NCBI GenBank assembly: GCA_964607865.1
Contig: CAZSLZ010000151.1
Coordinates: forward strand, 1-6,889
DNA length: 6,889 nt
Direction of reading: 5' to 3'
Source: CAZSLZ01 sp964607865
GTDB lineage: Bacteria; Vulcanimicrobiota; JAJTBE01; CAZSLZ01
Under the pieces are notes generated by a model. It had not been told where the DNA came from. It made no database searches and saw only the letters and a program-made list of their open reading frames with translations. Position 1 is the stretch's first letter, and every line of letters starts with the position of its first letter. This document shows positions 1-5,995 of this stretch, piece by piece. The translations under genes were made by a program, and so were the position numbers.

Positions 1-167
1 CCCGGTGACCCTCAGTTTCACAAAATGGGCAATGGCCCCCAGAAACCCGGCGACCCTCAGTTTCACAAAATGGGCAATGGCCCCCAGAAACCCGGCGACC
101 CTCAGTTTCACAAAATGGGCAATGGCCCCCAGAAACCCGGTGACCCTCAGTTTCACAAAATGGGCAA
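1..167 (+). repeat. 45-bp tandem repeat, three full copies plus a partial fourth
   Basis: Units start at 1, 46, 91 and 136. The first three are identical over 45 bp except for T or C at unit position 6 (T in copies 1 and 4, C in copies 2 and 3). The fourth copy matches for about 32 bases and then diverges into a unique tail. The unit length is a multiple of three, so copy-number change keeps the reading frame. Near identity at silent positions points to recent duplication or homogenisation. The array probably continues upstream of the window. Confidence 0.97.
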
Positions 168-246
168 CAACAATTACCAGGAAAATATGAATAACTTCGC
201 TTTTGGAGTTCAGATGAGAGGAATGTATTTTGGATTCCTGAGATAA
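1..246 (+). CDS. C-terminal part of a protein with 15-residue tandem repeats (5' end outside window)
   Basis: The reading frame is open from base 1 to a TAA at 244-246, so 81 C-terminal residues are visible and the start lies upstream. Three full copies and one partial copy of the unit PGDPQFHKMGNGPQK are followed by an Asn- and aromatic-rich tail ending in FGFLR. A second frame is also open across the array, since a 45-bp unit without stops allows that. The only base that differs between copies (unit position 6, T or C) is a silent Gly wobble in this frame, changes Val/Ala in the second frame and makes a stop in the third, so this frame is preferred. The tail is not repetitive and reads on past the array. 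Each unit has an HKM (HxM) motif, a pattern seen in some metal-binding proteins, but no family is recognised and the function is unknown. The spacing of glycines is not collagen-like (not G-x-y). Confidence 0.7.
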   Translation, partial: PGDPQFHKMGNGPQKPGDPQFHKMGNGPQKPGDPQFHKMGNGPQKPGDPQFHKMGNNNYQENMNNFAFGVQMRGMYFGFLR

Positions 247-260
247 AAAAATTACATAAC

Positions 261-290
261 AGGGGGGCTTTCAAAAAGGAAGGCTCCCCT
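261..290 (+). terminator. Stem-loop between the repeat gene and the next gene; possible terminator lacking a U-tract
   Basis: The arms AGGGGGGCTTTC (261-272) and GAAGGCTCCCCT (279-290) pair over 12 bp, two of them G-U wobbles, around the 6-base loop AAAAAG. The stem lies 15 bases after the stop of the repeat gene. It is followed by TGACAG and not by a T-run, so it is not a canonical intrinsic terminator. It sits just before the ribosome binding site of the next gene and could instead be a processing or mRNA-stabilising stem, or a partial attenuator. The stem is clear; its role is inferred. Confidence 0.45.
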
Positions 291-309
291 TGACAGAAAG
301 GAGATAGTT

Positions 310-810
310 ATGGATCTTTTTACAAAATTAGCTGAAATTCAGGAAATACTCTGGGGCAGCAGGAAGCAGGAAACCGAGGAGGCCACCTGGGAATTTTCAG
401 AACATACCGATTTAAATAATATAATCCATCTTTTTCCCGTTCATAATCCCGAATATTATATTTCCAAGGTTTATAAAATATACTGTGATTATATGGACAC
501 CAGCTATGAGCTGGGATCTTTGGAAATTTTTGAGAACAAAGTGGTTAATGAAATTGATAAAGTTGACAGAATGCTGATAGATTTTGAAAATATAGATGCA
601 CCTGAAAAATCCCTGGGAATCCATAATCTATTCCTTGACGGCTACAGTTTCTATTTTGAAGGGCTTTCCTGCCTTGAACACTGGTTTTATGAATGCAACC
701 CGAAACTGATAAGCCAGGCTATGCAGCTTATTTATCGAGGCGATCAAATAATTCACCAGGCTTTAAAAGAAATTGATAATAAAAGCGAAGATATGAGAGT
801 GGTAATATAA
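310..810 (+). CDS. Hypothetical acidic, helical soluble protein (166 aa)
   Basis: The ATG is preceded by AAAGGAG (297-303) at a spacing of 6 bases, which fixes the start. No family is recognised. The protein is acidic, rich in Asp, Glu, Tyr and Phe, and has no signal peptide or membrane segment, so it is probably cytoplasmic. Predicted helices include residues 2-16, 48-66, 71-92 and 104-156. The C-terminal half (about 108-154) has a heptad-like pattern of Leu, Ile and Phe with two cysteines, C121 and C129, that do not form a recognisable metal site. No promoter is obvious in the 63-base gap after the repeat gene, so the two may be cotranscribed. The stop codon touches the stop of the convergent ATP-grasp gene. 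It is a real gene by frame, start and ribosome binding site, but its function is unknown. Confidence 0.85.
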   Translation: MDLFTKLAEIQEILWGSRKQETEEATWEFSEHTDLNNIIHLFPVHNPEYYISKVYKIYCDYMDTSYELGSLEIFENKVVNEIDKVDRMLIDFENIDAPEKSLGIHNLFLDGYSFYFEGLSCLEHWFYECNPKLISQAMQLIYRGDQIIHQALKEIDNKSEDMRVVI

Positions 811-1767
811 CTAAACTTTCATTTCTTCCGGGTTTTCCAGGTATCTGTCCAGAGATTTCCACATCTGGGGATGGCCGGGTTTTTCGAGATATTCGACTAT
901 TACTTTTGCCAGGGTTTCAATCACCCAGTTATAATAATGCCACCTTATAGACTCTGGATGAACGTCGGGGACCATATTGGTGAAATCTATGGCTATGGGT
1001 TCCCCGTTGCGAAATGCAAATTCACACACATTCATATCAAAATCGAGAGCATCAGAAAGGGTTACGGCAAATCTGTGAACCTTTTCTCCCTGTTCAGGTG
1101 TAAGATGATTGTGATCTATCACATATTTTTCGTGAAGAGCTGCATAGGGATGATATTTAATAGGCATGGTATATTTACGGCCCAGGCAGAAACATCTTAC
1201 ATAGTGATCATAATCGATGTTTTCCTGAAGAAGCATCAATTCCTTTCCTGAAAGATGATAATAATACATTAATTCTTCCATATTATGCACCTTATAGACA
1301 TCACGCCAGCCCCAGCCCCCCGCAGGTTTAAGAAAGGCGGGAAATCCCACATAGCCCAGAATGTCTTTCCAGTCCAGGGGAAAAACCATATTCACCAGAT
1401 CGTGTTCATCCAGTCCGTCGGGATGTTTCCTGGGCGGCAGGAGAGCTGTGCGGGGAATGCTTACTCCCAGTTCCTTTGCGACAGCAAAACCGAAATATTT
1501 ATCTACATAAAATCTGAAGGGGTTATTGATAACATAAGTGCCGTTGAGTACAGCCTGTTTACAGAACTGCAAGTAATAAGGCATTACATGGGAGATACGA
1601 TCCAGAATCAGATCATAAGGAGGAGTTCTGTCCAACCTCAATTCGGGAATCCTGCAAAGTTCAACTTTAATTTCCTCCCCCATCTTTTCACCGGTTTCAA
1701 TAAGGCTTTTCATTAAATCCGACAAAAAAGGCTCATCCTGGCTTGCCAGAAATCCTACTTGTTTCAT
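811..1767 (-). CDS. ATP-grasp domain protein, RimK-like ligase of unknown substrate (318 aa)
   Basis: ATP-grasp enzymes typically join a carboxylate, activated as an acylphosphate, to an amine or other nucleophile. Visible here are a pre-ATP-grasp Rossmann-like N-terminal part (about 1-80, with YDLILDRIS at 51-59), NNPFRFYVDKY (81-91) followed by KELGVSIPRT as in RimK and D-Ala-D-Ala ligase relatives, the ATP-binding lysine in FLKPAGGWGWRD (K147), the adenine-hinge region LLQENID (179-185), an arginine in VRCFCLG (R191), and the metal-binding stretch CEFAFRNGEPIAIDFTNMVPD (E249, D261, N264). The key residues look intact, so activity is likely, but the substrate cannot be read from sequence. 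The ATG has GGGAGG at 6 bases. It lies 12 bases after the secreted-protein gene and is probably the last gene of the surE unit. Spore-coat YheC/D-type ATP-grasp proteins are a more distant alternative. Confidence 0.85.
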   Translation of the reverse strand: MKQVGFLASQDEPFLSDLMKSLIETGEKMGEEIKVELCRIPELRLDRTPPYDLILDRISHVMPYYLQFCKQAVLNGTYVINNPFRFYVDKYFGFAVAKELGVSIPRTALLPPRKHPDGLDEHDLVNMVFPLDWKDILGYVGFPAFLKPAGGWGWRDVYKVHNMEELMYYYHLSGKELMLLQENIDYDHYVRCFCLGRKYTMPIKYHPYAALHEKYVIDHNHLTPEQGEKVHRFAVTLSDALDFDMNVCEFAFRNGEPIAIDFTNMVPDVHPESIRWHYYNWVIETLAKVIVEYLEKPGHPQMWKSLDRYLENPEEMKV

Positions 1768-1779
1768 TTTATCCTCCCA

Positions 1780-2277
1780 TTAATAATTATTTATTTCTTC
1801 ATACCAAATTTTCATTTGAGCTTTGCCCAGAATTTTTTCTATCTTGTCATAAGTTTCCTCCCGGATGGTTTTTACCCGTTTGTAGTAGAGGGAAGCTGCG
1901 TTTTCAAGCTGAATCTGGGTATCATTATCAGCCTTGTATTGATGAATAAGGTAAAATGGGTTAAGCAGCAGCTGTTTTTTTACAGCTCCGGCGAAATCGG
2001 CTTTATTTTTTATTTTAACGTAAGTGGAATGCCATTTTTCACCATTTTCCCTGCCCAGTATTTCCACAATTTTTGCCCCGTATTGGTTTCGGCATTCCAG
2101 AATCTGTTCTTTTTCTTCCATCAGTATTTTTTTTAATTCATTTTCCTGGGGAACAGTAAGCAATATTTTTTTTGCAAGCCTGTCCCAGGGTGAATCTTTA
2201 TGTTCCCTGCAGTATGCATTGTTTGCAAAAACCAGAAAAAGAACTGTTATAAGAATTAACACAATTAATTTTTTCAT
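1780..2277 (-). CDS. Small secreted helical protein, possibly Spy/CpxP-like (165 aa)
   Basis: The N-terminus is a signal peptide: KK at 2-3, a hydrophobic core at 4-17 (LIVLILITVLFLVF) and a likely signal peptidase I site after A18 or A21. C23 follows A-Y, which does not fit a lipobox, so a lipoprotein is unlikely. The mature part is charged and helical. Two segments resemble each other: IVEILGRENGEKW (70-82) and IEKILGKAQMKIW (146-158). This I-x-x-I-L-G-x-x-x-x-x-x-W pattern recalls the LTxxQ repeats of periplasmic Spy/CpxP and related metal-resistance proteins, but the LTxxQ signature is not exact, so the assignment is tentative. The start is 2 bases after the surE stop and has GGAG about 8 bases upstream inside surE, so translation is probably coupled to surE. 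Confidence 0.8.
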   Translation of the reverse strand: MKKLIVLILITVLFLVFANNAYCREHKDSPWDRLAKKILLTVPQENELKKILMEEKEQILECRNQYGAKIVEILGRENGEKWHSTYVKIKNKADFAGAVKKQLLLNPFYLIHQYKADNDTQIQLENAASLYYKRVKTIREETYDKIEKILGKAQMKIWYEEINNY

Positions 2278-2279
2278 AT

Positions 2280-3059
2280 TTAAATCTCCGGTTTTCTGTC
2301 GAATATTTGCCAGCTATTAAGCAATTCCAGTGATTCATGGCGGGTCATGGAGGTATGCAGGGGGGTTACCGAAACCCTGTTATCATGAACAGCCTGGTAG
2401 TCGGTTCCTTCTTCCTGCCCGCCTCTTGGTAAATCTCCGGTAAGCCAGTAGTATTTAATTCCCCTCGGGTCAGTGCGGGATATAACTTTTTGTTTATAGA
2501 CAGTCTTTCCCTGAACCGTCAGATCAATGCCCTGAACCTGATAAACTGGAATATTCGGTACATTCACGTTAACAAATTCGCCGGGTGGGAGGGACTTTTC
2601 CAGAATTTTTCGTGCAATTTTAGCAGCGAAATGAGCTGCAGTTTCATAATGAGCTTTGGAATCGAAAGTGGACAGGCTTACCGCCATAGCTGGAATTTTC
2701 TGGATAGCTGCTTCCAGGGCTGCAGAAACGGTTCCCGAATAAGTTATGTCATCGCCCAGGTTTGGCCCCCGGTTAATACCCGATACCACCAGGTCCGGGG
2801 TATTTTCCAGGACGGCATGAACCCCTAAAAGGACGCAATCGGTAGGGGTTCCGTCGCTGGAAAAAACCCGGGCTTTTTCCAGGTCAGCTTCCTGATGAAT
2901 TCTCAGAGGCCTGAAAAACGTCAGCCCATGGCCAATGGCGCTTCTTTCCCTGTCGGGAGCAACCACGGTTACTTCACCCAGTTCCTGCATGGCAAGGGCA
3001 AGAGCTGTAATACCGGGAGCGTCAAAACCGTCATCGTTGGTGACTAATATTTTATACAT
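2280..3059 (-). CDS. surE: 5'-nucleotidase SurE (259 aa)
   Basis: SurE is a cytoplasmic metal-dependent phosphatase that removes phosphate from 5'- and 3'-nucleoside monophosphates and, in some species, short polyphosphate. The family fingerprint is complete: TNDDG with metal ligands D9 and D10, APDRERSAIGHG with S40, GTPTDCV (70-76), VVSGINRGPNLGDDITYSGTV with N96, NVNVP (164-168), and the C-terminal SVTPL (230-234). The length of 259 residues is normal for the family. An in-frame TTG at 3065 would add two residues, but the AGGAAAGG site abuts it with no spacer, whereas it lies 6 bases before the ATG at 3059; MYKILVTNDDG is also the usual SurE N-terminus. The gene follows a membrane protein gene by 31 bases and is followed after 2 bases by the secreted-protein gene, suggesting an operon. 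Confidence 0.97.
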   Translation of the reverse strand: MYKILVTNDDGFDAPGITALALAMQELGEVTVVAPDRERSAIGHGLTFFRPLRIHQEADLEKARVFSSDGTPTDCVLLGVHAVLENTPDLVVSGINRGPNLGDDITYSGTVSAALEAAIQKIPAMAVSLSTFDSKAHYETAAHFAAKIARKILEKSLPPGEFVNVNVPNIPVYQVQGIDLTVQGKTVYKQKVISRTDPRGIKYYWLTGDLPRGGQEEGTDYQAVHDNRVSVTPLHTSMTRHESLELLNSWQIFDRKPEI

Positions 3060-3065
3060 AAACAA

Positions 3066-3073
3066 CCTTTCCT
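3066..3073 (-). promoter_or_regulatory. Ribosome binding site that decides the surE start
   Basis: The minus strand reads AGGAAAGG here, 6 bases before the ATG at 3059. It is directly adjacent to the alternative in-frame TTG at 3065, which therefore cannot use it at a normal spacing. Confidence 0.75.
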
Positions 3074-3090
3074 GAGTTGTGATAATTACA

Positions 3091-3459
3091 TTAAAAAATA
3101 TCCTTTTCTTCTTTCATCTTATCCTGTTTGGGATTCCAGATATAAGCATACCAGTAAACCGGCATAGCTATAATGCTTCCGAATAATATTACCGCCAGCC
3201 ATATTATTTTTTTTTCATCCCGAATATTTTTATTTTTAACTATGAGATAAACATAAATACCCATAAGGATAAAGATTATACCTATGGTTATCAAATGAAA
3301 GGCTGCCACCAGCAGAACCAGCCAGGACTGATTCTGCAGGCCGGCGTTTGCGGTAAAGATCATGGTGATTATGGTTATCATTATAAACAGGAATAGATAT
3401 ATAACCGGCCATAAGGTAAACACACCAAGAATAAGTTTATTTCTTTTTTTGGTTAACAC
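3091..3459 (-). CDS. Three-helix integral membrane protein of unknown function (122 aa)
   Basis: The protein begins with a basic stretch (KKRNK) and has three hydrophobic segments at about 9-36, 46-74 and 84-107, ending in a charged tail with several Lys and Glu. The last helix, WLAVILFGSIIAMPVYWYAYIWNP, resembles the final helix of small PLD-nuclease-N-like membrane domains, but I cannot assign a family with certainty. The start codon is GTG, with AAAGGA 8 bases upstream; no in-frame ATG upstream is better placed. It is the first gene downstream of the stem-loop terminator at 3488-3520 and precedes surE by 31 bases, so it probably heads the surE unit, or is reached by read-through from the ade unit. 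Its function is not known. Confidence 0.8.
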   Translation of the reverse strand: MLTKKRNKLILGVFTLWPVIYLFLFIMITIITMIFTANAGLQNQSWLVLLVAAFHLITIGIIFILMGIYVYLIVKNKNIRDEKKIIWLAVILFGSIIAMPVYWYAYIWNPKQDKMKEEKDIF

Positions 3460-3487
3460 CGGTCAAATCCTTTCATTTCATACGCAC

Positions 3488-3520
3488 AATAAAAAGAAGA
3501 ACTCAAAATGAATCCTTCTT
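3488..3520 (-). terminator. Intrinsic terminator of the ade unit (minus strand)
   Basis: On the minus strand AAGAAGGATTC and GAGTTCTTCTT pair over 11 bp, two of them wobbles, around the loop ATTTT, and are followed by TTTATT. The 3' arm itself ends in a T-rich run. The stem begins 23 bases after the stop of the 63-residue protein gene. The stem is A/T-rich, so termination may be incomplete, which would allow read-through into the membrane protein and surE genes. Confidence 0.55.
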
Positions 3521-3543
3521 CAGAATTTTTATGGCATAAACAT

Positions 3544-3735
3544 TTATGCTTTTTTACTTTTTTTGGCAGCTTTAAGAAGGTTTTCCGCCTCATCTATCAG
3601 TTCTTCTGCTCTCCTGACTCTGGGATCTTCTTTAGATCTCCGTTCGCTCATGATAGCATCGTAAATATAAGCTGAGGTGACCAGCATGCCTATTCCCATA
3701 CCCAGGGTCATCCACAGAAATGTTTCTTTTTTCAC
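3544..3735 (-). CDS. Small membrane-anchored helical protein, YtxH-like (63 aa)
   Basis: A single hydrophobic helix (about 6-24, FLWMTLGMGIGMLVTSAYI) rich in Gly and Met is followed by a charged amphipathic helix (about 30-63) ending in a Lys-rich tail. This is the architecture of YtxH-type and similar small bacterial membrane proteins, but it lacks any family-defining motif. The start is GTG, with a strong GGGAGG site 7 bases upstream. It follows ade by 72 bases without a visible terminator or a strong promoter, so it may be the last gene of the ade transcript. The role is unknown. Confidence 0.75.
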   Translation of the reverse strand: MKKETFLWMTLGMGIGMLVTSAYIYDAIMSERRSKEDPRVRRAEELIDEAENLLKAAKKSKKA

Positions 3736-3807
3736 AATAATTCCTCCCAGAAAATTTAATAATTTCTTCTATAATAAAAATATGAGTTCCTTTATAGCCA
3801 GTAAATT

Positions 3808-5553
3808 TTAGTCGTTAACATCAAAAATATCAATGAAGTCGAATTTATTCACGTCCACCAACCCTCTGTCGGTAACTTTCAGGCTGGGAATCACGGGCAA
3901 AGCCATGAAACTCAGTGTCATGAAGGGATGAGGGACTTTTGAGCCCAATTTATTAGTAATCTCGTCAAATTCAAGCAGCCTTTCGTGTACCTCTTCCAGT
4001 GAAAGGTCCGACATTAACCCTCCAAGAGGCAGAGGCAACTCAGCAACCACCTCGCCGTCTATCACAATCACCTGTCCTCCCTGTAATGCCTGTATTCGTT
4101 TGGCAGCAATCATCATATCCTGGTCATTGGTTCCCAGAATTATGAGATTATGAGAATCGTGGGCCACAGTAGAAGCCAGGGCGCCTTTTTTAATGCCAAA
4201 GCCATGGATAAAACTTTTACCCATATTTCCCGTGGCATTATGCCTTTCTATAACAATCATTTTTAAAATATCGTTCTTTGTATCGGAAACAGCTTCTCCG
4301 TTTTCTATTTTTGCTTTCATTTTCAATTTCTTGGTTACAATCTGTTTCGGAACAAGGCCAATCACATTTATTTCTTCGCCTTTTGCCTCAATTCTAAACA
4401 TATCTTCGGTAACCGGGGGTAAATTAACAGTGTTTAGTACCGGGGCAGGATCCAGGGGCCTGGCACTGTAGGTGATTTTACCCCTGTCCGCCACCAATTC
4501 GCCTTTTTTGAAAACTTTCGAAATGTTGAATTCATTGAAATCGTCAATTACCAGTAAATCTGCAATATAACCCGGAGCTATGGCGCCCAGGTTTTTCAGG
4601 TCGAAATATTTTGCCGTGTTTATAGTAGCCATAGCCACAGCCACTGTAGGATCCATTCCATTATGTATTGCTTTTTTAACCGCATAATTTAAGTGCCCTT
4701 CTTTTAAAAGATCGGTAGGTTCCCGGTCGTCTGTTACAAACATACATCTTCTCATATTAACAGGGGTCACCAGGGGCAGCAGGGCATCCAGATCCCTGGT
4801 TACCGAGCCTTCTCTTATCATAATATACATTCCCAGCCTGAGTTTTTCCAATGCCTCTTCATAAGTGGTACACTCATGATCAGATATGGCGCCGGCGGCA
4901 ATATATGCATAAAGGTTTTTGCCCGAAACACCGGGGGCATGGCCGTCAATACGCTGTACACCCTTTACCTTCAGTTTTCTTAAAACGTGGGGGTCTTTTT
5001 GAATTACACCGGGAAAATCCATTAATTCACCCAACCCCAGAATTCTGTCCTTGGTAAATGAGGGGCCTATGTCTTCGGCGGTAAGCCTGGCGCCGGAGGT
5101 CTCCAGGGGAGTGGCGGGAACACAGGAAGGTACCATGGCATATATATCCAGAGGGACCACCTTGTTTGCGCGCAGAATAAATTTTATACCTTCGATACCC
5201 CGGACATTGGCAATTTCATGAGGATCCACCACCACGGTGGTGGTCCCCCGGGTCAGAGCCACACTGGCAAACTCGGTGGGGTTAACCATAGAGCTTTCCA
5301 TATGCATGTGACCATCAATAAAGCCGGGAGTAAGATATTTGCCTTCCAGATCTATCACATGGGAAGCTTCGTAATCGCCAAAGCCCACAACCAGGCCGCC
5401 ATCGACTGCAACATTTTCTTTATAGATTTCGCCTGACAGCACATTAACTATCCGGGCATTTTTCAATAACAAATCTACCCGTTTTTCTCCCAGTGAAGCG
5501 CGGATAATCTCGGAAATATCCAGGGTAACCTCGGCACCTAACAAATTTATCAT
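3808..5553 (-). CDS. ade: Adenine deaminase (about 581 aa)
   Basis: Adenine deaminase hydrolyses adenine to hypoxanthine and ammonia in the cytoplasm (purine salvage). It is an amidohydrolase-superfamily metalloenzyme. Seen, numbered from the ATG at 5553: the beta-sandwich start DLLLKNARIVNV, PGFIDGHMHMESS with H82 and H84, VVDPHEIANV (D110, H112, E113), GELMD (175-179), RIDGHAPG (H205), SDHECTT (D225, H226), VTDDREPTD (D275, D276), PGYIADLLVI closing the barrel, and the deaminase-specific C-terminal domain with AHDSHNLIILG (H465, D466, H468) and LPLPLGGLMS. Length fits the family. The start is uncertain: TTG at 5568 has no ribosome binding site, AGAGAGG directly abuts the ATG at 5553, and TTG at 5544 lies 9 bases from it. 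I use the only ATG. A hypothetical gene lies 20 bases upstream or more and is likely cotranscribed. Confidence 0.96.
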   Translation of the reverse strand: MINLLGAEVTLDISEIIRASLGEKRVDLLLKNARIVNVLSGEIYKENVAVDGGLVVGFGDYEASHVIDLEGKYLTPGFIDGHMHMESSMVNPTEFASVALTRGTTTVVVDPHEIANVRGIEGIKFILRANKVVPLDIYAMVPSCVPATPLETSGARLTAEDIGPSFTKDRILGLGELMDFPGVIQKDPHVLRKLKVKGVQRIDGHAPGVSGKNLYAYIAAGAISDHECTTYEEALEKLRLGMYIMIREGSVTRDLDALLPLVTPVNMRRCMFVTDDREPTDLLKEGHLNYAVKKAIHNGMDPTVAVAMATINTAKYFDLKNLGAIAPGYIADLLVIDDFNEFNISKVFKKGELVADRGKITYSARPLDPAPVLNTVNLPPVTEDMFRIEAKGEEINVIGLVPKQIVTKKLKMKAKIENGEAVSDTKNDILKMIVIERHNATGNMGKSFIHGFGIKKGALASTVAHDSHNLIILGTNDQDMMIAAKRIQALQGGQVIVIDGEVVAELPLPLGGLMSDLSLEEVHERLLEFDEITNKLGSKVPHPFMTLSFMALPVIPSLKVTDRGLVDVNKFDFIDIFDVND

Positions 5554-5588
5554 CCTCTCTTGGTTCAATTTATTAATTATCAGTAATT

Positions 5589-5939
5589 TTAAATTAAATT
5601 TCTTAAACTTTTTCCAATTACATCGGGGTTCTTGCCTGCAAAACCTGCAAACTTCCTCAACATTATTTCAGGGCTGGATTCTTCGGTTTCCAGGTTTAAA
5701 TGGTTGTTTTTTATAAATTGGCTTACCACCAGGGTTATTTCTAAAAAACTTCTGGTTTCATTCCGTTTCAAAGCATTTACCAGTTCTTTTTTTTCTTTTC
5801 CTGAAAAATAACTTAACACCCTTGCGAAACATCCCAGGGGTATGACAAATAAAATAATTCCGGCAATATCCAGCGGAGAATCAATTTCCATGCTTTTTTT
5901 CAGAATTTCCCGGGCATGGTCAAAAATTTCGTCGGGCAA
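5589..5939 (-). CDS. Hypothetical protein leading the ade unit (116 aa)
   Basis: The family is not recognised. Residues 1-20 are a charged helix (FDHAREILKKSMEID), 24-45 are hydrophobic (IAGIILFVIPLGCFARVLSYF) and could be a membrane or membrane-surface helix, and the rest is charged and helical. The start is TTG, because a TGA lies three codons upstream in the same frame and there is no in-frame ATG near. It is supported by GGGGGTGAT, one mismatch from the full anti-Shine-Dalgarno complement GGAGGTGAT, 5 bases before the TTG. The gene sits directly downstream of the promoter and dyad at 5964-6009 and ends about 35 bases before the chosen ade start, so it is likely the first gene of the ade operon. 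No function can be given. Confidence 0.75.
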   Translation of the reverse strand: MPDEIFDHAREILKKSMEIDSPLDIAGIILFVIPLGCFARVLSYFSGKEKKELVNALKRNETRSFLEITLVVSQFIKNNHLNLETEESSPEIMLRKFAGFAGKNPDVIGKSLRNLI

Positions 5940-5944
5940 AAACC

Positions 5945-5953
5945 ATCACCCCC
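5945..5953 (-). promoter_or_regulatory. Strong ribosome binding site for the TTG-started gene
   Basis: The minus strand reads GGGGGTGAT, 5 bases before the TTG at 5939. It differs from GGAGGTGAT at one base and justifies the unusual start codon. Confidence 0.65.
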
Positions 5954-5963
5954 CGGTTCACAC

Positions 5964-5995
5964 AACCCTGTTTATATATTTTTATATTCAGGGTT
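5964..5995. promoter_or_regulatory. 32-bp dyad, probable operator over the ade-unit promoter
   Basis: The arms AACCCTGTTTATA (5964-5976) and TATATTCAGGGTT (5983-5995) are inverted repeats matching at 11 of 13 positions, including a perfect outer 7 bp (AACCCTG/CAGGGTT), around a 6-base centre. The right arm covers the -10 box and part of the spacer of the minus-strand promoter, and the left arm falls near its expected start site. That placement fits a repressor operator. The regulator is not identifiable from this window, and the arms do not look like a PurR box. Confidence 0.5.

Noticed and set aside
1..167. CRISPR-like array at the window start
   Set aside because: The repeats are directly adjacent with no unique spacers, and they encode an in-frame protein repeat.
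5..190. Second open frame through the repeat array encoding MTLSFTKWAMAPRNP-type repeats
   Set aside because: A 45-bp unit without stops opens more than one frame. The single variable base is silent in the chosen frame and changes an amino acid in this one, and the chosen frame continues into a non-repetitive tail.
1285..1716. Long plus-strand frame opposite the ATP-grasp gene
   Set aside because: It is antisense to a gene with clear family motifs and has no ribosome binding site or recognisable protein features.
3453..3476. Seven-codon leader ORF (ATG AAA GGA ... TAA) overlapping the GTG start of the membrane protein
   Set aside because: It has no ribosome binding site of its own and no regulatory codon run; such short frames are expected by chance.
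3477..3506. Possible minus-strand promoter TTGAGT-18-TATGAA upstream of the three-helix membrane protein
   Set aside because: Each box matches at only 4 of 6 positions, the -35 lies in the terminator stem, and the predicted start site would fall within the ribosome binding site.
5957..5988. Plus-strand promoter for the radical SAM remnant (TTCACA ... TATATT)
   Set aside because: Each box is close to consensus, but the spacer is 20 bases, too long for a normal sigma-70 promoter.
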